Positions 6,780-13,493 of a DNA stretch of 32,396 bases are shown in pieces. The position numbers were made by a program, and so were the translations under genes. Numbering within the stretch: the first letter of the stretch is position 1; each line of letters begins with the position of its first letter. Location of the stretch: contig CAYMUZ010000168.1 in the NCBI GenBank assembly GCA_964393875.1, positions 1 through 32,396 of the forward strand, in the 5' to 3' direction. The notes beneath the pieces were generated by a model. The model was not told where the DNA came from, did no database searches, and saw only the letters and a list, made by a program, of their open reading frames with translations. This DNA comes from JAHFHB01 sp964393875 (GTDB lineage Bacteria; Omnitrophota; Omnitrophia; Omnitrophales; Aquincolibacteriaceae).

Positions 6780-8165
6780 TTGAGCACTTTTATTGGGAGT
6801 ACCAGTCAGACTCTTCTAGAATCGGAGAAACCCCTGCACGATTATTTTCAGCGGCACGCCAAGCCCCGTTCCGGGCTGCTTGTGGGGTTGGAGTTGGAAA
6901 TTTTTGCAGTGAACCGTGAGAGCGGCCGCGCACTGCCTTATTCGGGGGCGGGAGGAATCGAAAAAATTTTGCAGAGGATGGTTTCGCGTTTTCACTATAC
7001 GCCTGTGGAAGAAAACGGCCACATCATCGCGCTTCGTCGTAAGGATGCAATGATCACACTCGAACCGGGTGGACAGGTTGAACTGAGCGCGCCGCCGGTG
7101 GTGACTCTCTTTGAGGTTGAATGGCAAATAGCCAGGTTTTTTTCTGAATTGCATCTTTTGAAAGATGATTTTCAAGAGTTGGAGTGGATCGCTTTTGGAA
7201 TTCAACCGTTTAGTACGAGTGAGGATATCGAGCGAGTTCCCAAAGTGCGCTACGGGATGATGGCCGAACATTTCAAGACGAGGGGAGCGCTTTCTCACGA
7301 CATGATGAAATGTACGGCGACCAATCAAGTGAATTTTGATTATCTGAATGAGGACGACGCCATGGACAGTTTGCGTACGGCACTCGGAATTACGTCGATC
7401 GTTTCAGCCTTGTTTGCAAACTCCTCTTTTTCTGGGGGAGCCCCCAATGGATTTTTGACGCGGCGTCTTGAGATTTGGAACCATACGGACCCTGACCGTA
7501 CCGGAATTGTGCCATTGTTTTTGGAGCCTGGCCGCACCTTTCAAGATTATCTCGAGTACCTGCTTCAGATGCCGATGCTTTTTATTGTTCGGGAGGGAAG
7601 GTGGCTGATGGTGCCAAACCGCTCTTTCCGGCAGTTTATCCGCCATGGTTTTGAACACTGGCGAGCGACGCTGGAAGATTTTGAATTGCATTTAAGTGCG
7701 GCTTTTCCGGAAGTGCGTTTGAAGCAGTATTTGGAAGTTCGCGGAGCGGATTGCCAGCCGCCTAAACTGATTCCGGCCGTGGCCGCATTCTGGAAAGGCA
7801 TTCTCTATCGGCAAGATGCCCGGCGCGAGGCGTGGAAGCTCGTGGCGGATGCTTCGATGGATGAGCGCCGGCGGTTGCATCAAGAAGTACCGCGGCTTGG
7901 GCTTTCAGCAAAACTGGGTGGCTGGTCCAGTTTCGACATCGCCCGGGAGCTGATAGAAGTTTCTTATGACAGTCTTGCGAAGCAGGGGACGGGTAGTGGA
8001 ACCCGCAGTGAATGTCAGTTTTTAACGCGGCTTCGCGAGCAAATCAGGAAGCCCCGGCAGTCGTCTGCGGAACAATTTCTTACGTGGTATCGGTCCGAGA
8101 CTTTTCGCAGCCCGTGCGAAATCGTGGATTACCTGCGCATTGGCGGGGTGCGCGACAGGGCCTGA
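6780..8165 (+). CDS. gshA: glutamate-cysteine ligase, plant/GCS2 type
   Basis: This enzyme forms gamma-glutamylcysteine, the first step of glutathione synthesis. Landmarks are GLELEIFAV (the conserved acidic strand near the N-terminus), ITLEPGGQVELSAPP, SHDMMKCTATNQVNFDY and SALFANSSFSGG, all typical of the plant-type/alphaproteobacterial GCS2 ligases. The TTG at 6780 is preferred because GGAGG lies at 6769-6773; this gives 461 residues. An earlier TTG at 6699 would add 27 hydrophobic residues and would cover the likely promoter. The gene is divergent from gshB, so the two make a complete pathway. The downstream tRNA has its own promoter. Confidence 0.93.
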   Translation: MSTFIGSTSQTLLESEKPLHDYFQRHAKPRSGLLVGLELEIFAVNRESGRALPYSGAGGIEKILQRMVSRFHYTPVEENGHIIALRRKDAMITLEPGGQVELSAPPVVTLFEVEWQIARFFSELHLLKDDFQELEWIAFGIQPFSTSEDIERVPKVRYGMMAEHFKTRGALSHDMMKCTATNQVNFDYLNEDDAMDSLRTALGITSIVSALFANSSFSGGAPNGFLTRRLEIWNHTDPDRTGIVPLFLEPGRTFQDYLEYLLQMPMLFIVREGRWLMVPNRSFRQFIRHGFEHWRATLEDFELHLSAAFPEVRLKQYLEVRGADCQPPKLIPAVAAFWKGILYRQDARREAWKLVADASMDERRRLHQEVPRLGLSAKLGGWSSFDIARELIEVSYDSLAKQGTGSGTRSECQFLTRLREQIRKPRQSSAEQFLTWYRSETFRSPCEIVDYLRIGGVRDRA

Positions 8166-8196
8166 TTTTTTAACTGCATTTTCTGCTGTTCTTCGT

Positions 8197-8202
8197 TATA
8201 AT
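8197..8202 (+). promoter_or_regulatory. -10 element of the tRNA-Pro promoter
   Basis: A perfect TATAAT ends 27 bases upstream of the mature tRNA. The best-placed -35, CTGCAT at 8174-8179 with a 17-base spacer, is weak. Confidence 0.55.
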
Positions 8203-8229
8203 TTCGCTTCCCTCCAAAAGGTAAATCAT

Positions 8230-8304
8230 CGGGATGTAGCACAGTTTGGCTAGTGCGCTCGGTTCGGGACCGAGAGGTCGCAGGTTCAAATCCTGCCATC
8301 CCGA
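8230..8304 (+). tRNA. tRNA-Pro, anticodon CGG
   Basis: A full cloverleaf folds over 75 bases. The acceptor stem is CGGGATG with CATCCCG. The D stem is GCAC/GTGC. The anticodon stem CTCGG/CCGAG closes the loop TTCGGGA, which gives anticodon CGG. The T stem GCAGG/CCTGC closes loop TTCAAAT, and the discriminator base is A8304. The 3' CCA is not encoded and must be added after transcription. The 3' half, from 8287 on, is repeated about 200 bases downstream. Confidence 0.97.
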
Positions 8305-8527
8305 CACTCTCTATAAAACAAGGATTTAATGAAGCCTGGCTTTGTAGCTTGCGGCTGGCTGTCCCGTATCTGGCAGGATTTGAAGCGAACAGCCGCCGAC
8401 GTCTAGGAGGAAAAGCGCGTAAGTCGAAGACCGCGCGTCAGGGTGTGAGGGGGGGCTACGCAGGCGAGCTCCGCGAGCCATAGTCGCCAAATCCTGCCAT
8501 CCCGACACTCTCTATAAAACAAGGATT
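8287..8527 (+). repeat. tRNA-derived direct-repeat cassette with internal inverted copy
   Basis: A perfect 40-bp direct repeat occupies 8287-8326 and 8488-8527. It contains the tRNA-Pro T-loop, T-stem and acceptor 3' strand plus 22 bases of downstream sequence. Between the copies, 8371-8382 (TGGCAGGATTTG) is a perfect 12-base inverted copy of the tRNA segment present at 8287-8298 and 8488-8499. A further small hairpin is formed by GGCTGT (8357-8362) with ACAGCC (8389-8394), and the stretch after 8440 is G-rich. The layout resembles a small non-coding element integrated at a tRNA 3' end with target duplication. An ORF running through it from inside the tRNA (8253-8483) is regarded as spurious. 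Confidence 0.7.
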
Positions 8528-8529
8528 GG

Positions 8530-8970
8530 ATGTATGCCGCAGGGGGTTCCGTGGATTTGAAATCCGCAGAGAACCGGCTTTCGGCTCTTTTGAAAAAATT
8601 GGGCGCGCCCGGCAATTATGCCGCGTCCCGCGTGACTTTCATCGACGCCTCAGGCTGGGACAAGAAAACATTCCTGCATAAGCTCCGCGGCGACATGGGC
8701 GGAAAACAAGCTTTGAAAAGCGGGGTGCTTGCCGCTCAGCTTGGATTTCTCAATCAAATCTCTGTCTTGAGGCTTTACCGCGTCCAGCGCCAGCCTAAAA
8801 ACATGAACGCGGCGCGCCTGACTTCGCCGCTGCTGATGGCGAGCGATTTGGATGAAAGTGTAGTCCACCAGATCGAAGCCTGGCTGGCTTCCAAAGGCTA
8901 TTCCGACCGGCTGTCTGAGCGTTTTGCGGCCATGATTCAAGCGGTGCGCAGAATGGCCGAATCTGCTTAA
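8530..8970 (+). CDS. hypothetical protein, 146 aa
   Basis: The ATG at 8530 follows directly on the second copy of the 40-bp tRNA repeat; its only ribosome binding site candidate, AAGGA, lies inside that repeat. The protein is 146 residues, basic, mainly helical, without signal peptide, membrane segments or cysteines. I recognise no motif. The central FLNQISVLRLYRVQRQP and the C-terminal helix ending RRMAESA look folded rather than random. The frame is long and the opposite frames are poorer, so a real gene is likely. If the cassette inserted between tRNA and gene, it may have replaced the original leader. Confidence 0.6.
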   Translation: MYAAGGSVDLKSAENRLSALLKKLGAPGNYAASRVTFIDASGWDKKTFLHKLRGDMGGKQALKSGVLAAQLGFLNQISVLRLYRVQRQPKNMNAARLTSPLLMASDLDESVVHQIEAWLASKGYSDRLSERFAAMIQAVRRMAESA

Positions 8971-9261
8971 AGGATTAACTTAAAAAGCGGCGCAAGAGTT
9001 TTCCAGCTGAGAATATGCATTTTTGTTCTTTGTTGCTCGAGATTGCCGCCATAATCTGAGGATTTTCCGCCTACCAACTGGCGGATCCGTCCTGCGGCGG
9101 AGAGGGAGTGCTTGAAAAAGTGCTAAACTCGATTTTTGTAAGATAAAAGTAGCTATTTTTTGAAAAGCCTGGTATTCTCCCCACCTTGACAACAGCCGTT
9201 AAGGTAGCGGGGTACTGAGTTATCCTGGCCTTTTCCGCGGCAAAGAATCTAAGAGGTATTT
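8971..9261 (+). other. long leader region of the RRM gene, with hairpin at 9179-9212
   Basis: No gene is visible in these 291 bases. A dyad pairs CCCCACCTT (9179-9187) with AAGGTAGCGGGG (9201-9212), with a three-base bulge. A perfect TTGACA overlaps its 5' arm (9186-9191), but no good -10 lies 16-18 bases downstream. Small inverted GGCGGA/TCCGCC motifs occur at 9065-9102. A structured 5' leader is common for small RRM or cold-response proteins, but I cannot show it here. Confidence 0.35.
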
Positions 9262-9564
9262 GTGGGTAAAAAACTTTATGTGGGTAACCTTCCTTATTCC
9301 GCCAACGACCAAACTCTCTCGCAAATGTTTTCGCAGTGCGGGCAAGTTGCATCTGCGCAGGTGATCATGGATCGCGACACTGGCCGCAGCAAGGGTTTTG
9401 GCTTTGTTGAAATGTCATCCGATGCGGAAGCAAGTTCAGCAATCCAACAGCTTAACGGCAAGGATTGCGACGGACGTGCGTTGACAGTGAACGAAGCTCG
9501 GCCTCAGGCTCCTCGCGAAAATCGTGGTGGTGGCGGTGGTTATGGCGGCGGATACGGTCGTTAA
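9262..9564 (+). CDS. RRM-type RNA-binding protein, glycine-rich tail
   Basis: A 100-residue protein with a single RNA recognition motif. RNP2 is LYVGNL (residues 5-10) and RNP1 is SKGFGFVEM (about residues 43-51). A short glycine/tyrosine/arginine tail follows (residues 90-100). These small proteins bind single-stranded RNA and in several bacterial groups are cold- or stress-induced chaperones. The start is GTG with AAGAGG five bases upstream, and it begins directly at the RRM fold. The gene is monocistronic: a long leader precedes it and a strong terminator follows at 9598. Confidence 0.93.
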   Translation: MGKKLYVGNLPYSANDQTLSQMFSQCGQVASAQVIMDRDTGRSKGFGFVEMSSDAEASSAIQQLNGKDCDGRALTVNEARPQAPRENRGGGGGYGGGYGR

Positions 9565-9597
9565 TCGCTCGTAATTTAAGTTGGTTATCGAATGAGC

Positions 9598-9630
9598 AAA
9601 GGGACAGGTCTTTATTGACCTGTCCCTTTT
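9598..9630 (+). terminator. intrinsic terminator after the RRM gene
   Basis: AAAGGGACAGGTC (9598-9610) pairs perfectly over 13 bases with GACCTGTCCCTTT (9617-9629) around a six-base loop, TTTATT. The A-tract and T-tract flanking the stem make it potentially bidirectional. It isolates the RRM gene from the hydrolase downstream. Confidence 0.9.
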
Positions 9631-9676
9631 GCGTTGGTGCGCCCGGCAGGGCGCACTCACACGATTGAGGAGTTCA

Positions 9677-10447
9677 GTGATCACACCAAAATTTTTTAAA
9701 AATTTAAACTCGGAGCGCAAGGGCAAGTACGTGCAAATTGGTAAAATTCGCATGTATTATGAAACCTACGGATCGGGTAAGCCGCTCTTGCTTCTTCATG
9801 GCGGTCTTTCGTGCATTGATGGACTTCGCTATCAGATCCCTTTTTTTGCCAAATATTTTAGAGTGATCGTGCCTGAGCGCCCCGGCCATGGCCATACCGC
9901 AGACATTCCGGGTGATTATGACTACGAGACTCTGGCGCGCCAAACCGCCGCTTTTATGGAGGCGGTTAAAATTAAAAAGGCTCGACTGATGGGCTACAGC
10001 GACGGCGCTAATCTCCTTTACTGGCTTGCTGCCAAACGGCCCGATCTAGTCGAACGATTCATTTCGGTGGGAGGAAATTTTCATCACAGCGGATGCGATC
10101 CTGTATTCCAGCGTGAATTAGAAATGAAAAAAGACTTAGAGATTCAAGTGGACCCGCGCTATGCGGCGTACTCTCCGGACGGCGCTGGGCATTACGCCGT
10201 CACTTATGAAAAATGTCGAAAACTTTGGCTGACCGAACCCAAATGGAGAGTCCGCTTGATCCATCAGATCGATGCCCCCGTGTTGATTTTGGCGGGGGAT
10301 CAGGATATGATCAGGCATGAGCACACGCTTGAAATCTATCGTAATCTAAAAAAAGCCCAGCTCGCCATTGTGCCGGGCGCCACGCATGGTTTGTTAAAAG
10401 AAAAGCCTCGGCTTGTGAACGCCCTCATGCTTGAGTTTTTGAAATAA
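9677..10447 (+). CDS. alpha/beta-hydrolase fold protein
   Basis: A 256-residue alpha/beta hydrolase, probably cytoplasmic. The oxyanion region LLLLHGGLS comes first. The nucleophile elbow GYSDG has serine at residue 108, an acid is at D208 in AGDQD, and the catalytic histidine is at H237 in ATHG, so the triad is complete. Esterases, lactonases and C-C hydrolases share this pattern and the substrate cannot be read from sequence. The GTG at 9677 is chosen because TGAGGAG precedes it; an upstream in-frame ATG at 9629 would lie in the terminator region. It is followed after eight bases by the release-factor-like gene. Confidence 0.88.
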   Translation: MITPKFFKNLNSERKGKYVQIGKIRMYYETYGSGKPLLLLHGGLSCIDGLRYQIPFFAKYFRVIVPERPGHGHTADIPGDYDYETLARQTAAFMEAVKIKKARLMGYSDGANLLYWLAAKRPDLVERFISVGGNFHHSGCDPVFQRELEMKKDLEIQVDPRYAAYSPDGAGHYAVTYEKCRKLWLTEPKWRVRLIHQIDAPVLILAGDQDMIRHEHTLEIYRNLKKAQLAIVPGATHGLLKEKPRLVNALMLEFLK

Positions 10448-10455
10448 GGTTTTCC

Positions 10456-10869
10456 ATGGCATTTGCAGTTCCCCTAAAGAAAGAAGACGACCTCGCTTAC
10501 GCGATGAAGTGCCTGGGCATTCGGGAAGCCGACCTGGAGGAATCTTTTATTCGCTCCGGCGGGCCCGGCGGGCAAAATGTGAACAAAGTTTCAACCTGTG
10601 TCGTTTTAAAGCACAGGCCGACCGGTATTGTGATCAAGTGCCAAAAGGAGCGTTCGCAGGCACTGAACCGTGATGTTGCACGGAGTATTCTTGTGGCGCG
10701 CCTTGAGGCGTTGGTGATCGGCCGGAAAGCCGCAGAGGCGAGCCGCATCGCGAAGGTTAAGCGCCAAAAGCGTAAACGCTCAAAACAAGCTAAAAATAAA
10801 ATGCTCGAGGCTAAGCATGAACACAGCAAGAAAAAACGCGGCAGGCAGCGGGTTATCTCCGATGAATGA
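10456..10869 (+). CDS. GGQ-domain release-factor-like protein (ribosome rescue/peptidyl-tRNA hydrolase)
   Basis: A 137-residue protein consisting of one class I release factor catalytic domain: SGGPGGQNVNKVST carries the universal GGQ that triggers peptidyl-tRNA hydrolysis. There is no stop-codon recognition domain. The C-terminus (residues 90-137) is a lysine/arginine-rich tail, like those of ArfB or mitochondrial mtRF-R proteins, which enter empty mRNA channels or split 50S complexes. The length is typical for this stand-alone group. ArfB itself is one possibility and the mtRF-R-like type another. It is close behind the hydrolase and 24 bases ahead of the cysteine-rich gene. Confidence 0.88.
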   Translation: MAFAVPLKKEDDLAYAMKCLGIREADLEESFIRSGGPGGQNVNKVSTCVVLKHRPTGIVIKCQKERSQALNRDVARSILVARLEALVIGRKAAEASRIAKVKRQKRKRSKQAKNKMLEAKHEHSKKKRGRQRVISDE

Positions 10870-10893
10870 CACGAAGCCGAGTCTTTTACGAAG

Positions 10894-11286
10894 ATGAAGA
10901 AATTATGGGCACTCCCCCTGCTTATTTTTTTTCTGGTGAGCTTTTCCTCACAGGCATCTGCAGACGATCTCAAATCTTTTTGCTCGCAAACTTGTGGCTT
11001 GTGGCCGAAAATGTGTGCCACGGGGACGTTGTGCCTGAAGCTGTGCAAAACGCCCCAGCGCATCATGAAAGGCTGCTACTCCAACAAAGTCCCCGTCGAT
11101 ACAAAACTGCCGGATATCGCGATGACGAAACAGCAATTCTGCCAGGCCCTGTGTGGTAAACCACCGCTTGTCTGCGCCGTCATGACTTACTGCACGCAGA
11201 GCTGCGGAACGAAGCCGGAAAGTATGAAAGCTTGCATTGAGCAGGGCATTTCCCTCGATACTTACCGGCCAAAGATTATTGGCTAA
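10894..11286 (+). CDS. secreted protein with two tandem six-cysteine repeats
   Basis: A 130-residue protein with a clear Sec signal peptide (KK, hydrophobic core, ASA cleavage after residue 23). The mature part holds two repeats with identical spacing, C-x3-C-x6-C-x5-C-x3-C-x9-C, at residues 30-61 and 83-114, exactly 53 residues apart; outside the cysteines the repeats differ considerably. Twelve cysteines in about 107 residues implies disulfides or metal binding. I do not recognise the family. It sits upstream of a metal-type two-component system and an RND exporter on the same strand (gap 64 bases to the regulator), so a periplasmic metal-binding or sensing role is a reasonable inference but is not demonstrated. 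Confidence 0.85.
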   Translation: MKKLWALPLLIFFLVSFSSQASADDLKSFCSQTCGLWPKMCATGTLCLKLCKTPQRIMKGCYSNKVPVDTKLPDIAMTKQQFCQALCGKPPLVCAVMTYCTQSCGTKPESMKACIEQGISLDTYRPKIIG

Positions 11287-11350
11287 TCGAGTTGGGAACT
11301 TTTTTCAGGGAAGAGGACTCTAGGGAGGCATTGCAGGAGTATCGCGGACT

Positions 11351-12025
11351 ATGCGGATTTTGATTATTGAGGATGACCCCAAGACCGCAGGCTATTTAAA
11401 ACAGGGCCTTTCTGAAAATGGCTATGCTGTGGACGCAGCCTTGACGGGCAGTGACGGACTGGCGTTGGCGCATTCCAAAGAGTATGTGCTGATGATCCTG
11501 GATGTCATGATCCCGAAAATGGATGGCTGGAGCATTCTGGCAGAATTGCGTCGCGAAGGGAACAAAACGCCGGTGCTTTTTCTCACGGCCCGTGATTCTG
11601 TCGAAGACCGGGTGCGCGGTCTCAAGCTGGGTGCGGATGATTACCTTGTGAAGCCCTTTTCTTTTTCAGAACTACTTGCTCGCATGGAATCTATTTTGCG
11701 CCGAGGAAACTTCTCGCAGCCGCTGCAGAAAATTCAAGTGGGCGATTTGGAAATTGATTTCACGAATCATCGTGTGACGCGGGCGGCGAAGCGGATCGAA
11801 CTGACCCAAAAGGAATTTCTACTCCTCTATCTTTTGGCCCGCCATCCGGGCAGGGCTCTCTCACGGACGCTGATCGCCGAACAGGTGTGGGATATGAATT
11901 TTGACAGTGATACCAATGTGGTGGATGTTGCGATTCGACGGCTGCGCGCCAAAGTGGATGAACCTTTCCAGCGCACATTGATTCATACCGTCCGTGGCAT
12001 GGGGTATGCGCTTGAAGCACGTTAG
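11351..12025 (+). CDS. OmpR-family response regulator, CusR/CzcR-like
   Basis: A 224-residue DNA-binding regulator. The receiver domain has the acidic pair D8-D9, phosphoacceptor D51 (MILDVMIPKMDG), the T in FLTARD and the K in LVKPF. A winged-helix Trans_Reg_C domain occupies residues 125-222 (ELTQKEFLLLYLL and the C-terminal RTLIHTVRGMGYAL). The sequence style is that of metal-responsive CusR/IrlR/CopR regulators. It overlaps the kinase gene by 20 bases. AGGAG lies 11 bases before the ATG. It probably controls the efflux genes directly downstream. Confidence 0.93.
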   Translation: MRILIIEDDPKTAGYLKQGLSENGYAVDAALTGSDGLALAHSKEYVLMILDVMIPKMDGWSILAELRREGNKTPVLFLTARDSVEDRVRGLKLGADDYLVKPFSFSELLARMESILRRGNFSQPLQKIQVGDLEIDFTNHRVTRAAKRIELTQKEFLLLYLLARHPGRALSRTLIAEQVWDMNFDSDTNVVDVAIRRLRAKVDEPFQRTLIHTVRGMGYALEAR

Positions 12026-13442
12026 AAATCTGTTGTCGTCCTCCATGGTGTTGCGTCTCGCACTGCTTTATGCCGTCTCTTCCTTTGTGATTCTATCCCT
12101 CTCCTTTGGCTATCTCTACGGAGCGCTCGGCCGCAATCTTAAAGCGGATGAAACCACGTTTTTCAAGGAACAAATGCATTTCTTGAAGGAGATTATTCAC
12201 GATAGACCCGCAGAGTTTGAAGAGGTGAAGGAGAAAATTAACCTGGAAAATTCTGTGACGGGTGTCCCGCGGTATTTTATGCGGGTCCTGGATGATGCCC
12301 GGCAGACTTTGACGGAAACCCGGGGAATGCCGGTATCCGCAAATCGATTTCCGGAATTTTTGTTTTCACACGATGAAAATGAATCTCTGACGGAAGTGAC
12401 GCAAGCAGGGAAAACTTATTTGCTTTTTGGGTCCGGATGCCGCTTTGGGAATACGGGCCCCTGGGCATCCATTCAACTGGCTGCTGATATTTCAACCGAT
12501 AACCGGATTCTTTTGGATTATGGCAGGAAACTTGCGGGAGTCCTGGTGCTGGGGGTGTTTGCTGCGGGTTTTGCAGGGGCGCTGATCAGCCGCCGTGGAC
12601 TTTTGCCATTGAAAAAAATGGCCGAGGCCGCACAAAAAATCCATGCCGAAAATCTTCAGCAGAGTATTTGCGAGAAAGATTGGCCTGAAGAATTACAACA
12701 GTTGGCAGTGGCCTTCGAAGACATGCTCCGCCGGCTCGAAAAATCTTTTACGCAGATTTCACGATTTTCTGCAGACCTGGCGCATGAACTCCGGACGCCC
12801 GTGAATAATCTCATCGGAGAGACCGAAGTCATTTTATCGAAACCTCGCGATGCGGAGGACTATCAAAAGCTTTTGGGCTCGAATCTTGAGGAGTATGAGA
12901 AACTTTCAAAAATCATTGAGAGCATGCTTTTTCTTGCCCGCGCGGAAAACACCGAAATTCCGGTGAAGCGCGAGCCGCTTGATCTCGCGGGGGAAGTCGA
13001 CCGCGTGAAGGACTATTACGGCGCTTTGGCGGAAGAAAAAGGGCTCACGATGAGCCGCAATGGCGAGGGGGTCTTGTTCGCCGATCCCACCCTTTTTCGC
13101 AGGGTTTTGACGAATCTGATTTCAAATGCGATCAAGCACGCAGATCGTGGACAAGTCACTGTTGAAATCATGGAACACCCGGATCACTCCGTGGAGCTTT
13201 CCGTTTCAGACATGGGGCCTGGGATTTCTCCCGCGGATCTTCCGCATATTTTCGACCCATTTTACAGGGTTGATCCCGCAAGATCGTCTGTCGTAGAAGG
13301 GACCGGGCTTGGATTGGCCATTGTTAAATCGATTATGAATCTGCACCGTGGTTCTGTCACTGCCGAGAGCGTGCCAGGACAGGGCACACGCATTCTGCTT
13401 TTTTTCCCACCGCACCTCAAAGATGACAACATTGTAATCTGA
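12006..13442 (+). CDS. membrane sensor histidine kinase, CusS-like
   Basis: A 478-residue kinase. Two membrane segments (about residues 14-38 and 177-198) flank a periplasmic sensor domain of about 140 residues. They are followed by a HAMP domain, a dimerisation domain with the phosphoaccepting H260 in DLAHELRTP, and the ATPase domain with the N box (LTNLISNAIKHA), G1 (DMGPGI), F (IFDPFYR) and G2 (GTGLGLAIVKSI). This is the heavy-metal sensor kinase layout. ATG at 12006 is preferred to a GTG at 11994 as it starts just ahead of the membrane segment. It pairs with the overlapping regulator. The signal is probably a periplasmic metal ion, by analogy only. Confidence 0.92.
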   Translation: MRLKHVRNLLSSSMVLRLALLYAVSSFVILSLSFGYLYGALGRNLKADETTFFKEQMHFLKEIIHDRPAEFEEVKEKINLENSVTGVPRYFMRVLDDARQTLTETRGMPVSANRFPEFLFSHDENESLTEVTQAGKTYLLFGSGCRFGNTGPWASIQLAADISTDNRILLDYGRKLAGVLVLGVFAAGFAGALISRRGLLPLKKMAEAAQKIHAENLQQSICEKDWPEELQQLAVAFEDMLRRLEKSFTQISRFSADLAHELRTPVNNLIGETEVILSKPRDAEDYQKLLGSNLEEYEKLSKIIESMLFLARAENTEIPVKREPLDLAGEVDRVKDYYGALAEEKGLTMSRNGEGVLFADPTLFRRVLTNLISNAIKHADRGQVTVEIMEHPDHSVELSVSDMGPGISPADLPHIFDPFYRVDPARSSVVEGTGLGLAIVKSIMNLHRGSVTAESVPGQGTRILLFFPPHLKDDNIVI

Positions 13443-13493
13443 CCGTCATCTTCCTGCCTTCTGCGGATGTTATGCTACAGACCAGGAGGATCT

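Noticed and set aside
8253..8483. 76-aa ORF starting inside the tRNA and running through the repeat cassette
   Set aside because: It begins in the tRNA anticodon stem and is built from tRNA and palindromic repeat sequence, with no ribosome binding site; it is better explained as a translated repeat.
9112..9144. TTGAAA ... TAAGAT as promoter for the RRM gene
   Set aside because: The spacing of 21 bases is too long and no better -10 was found at 16-18 bases.
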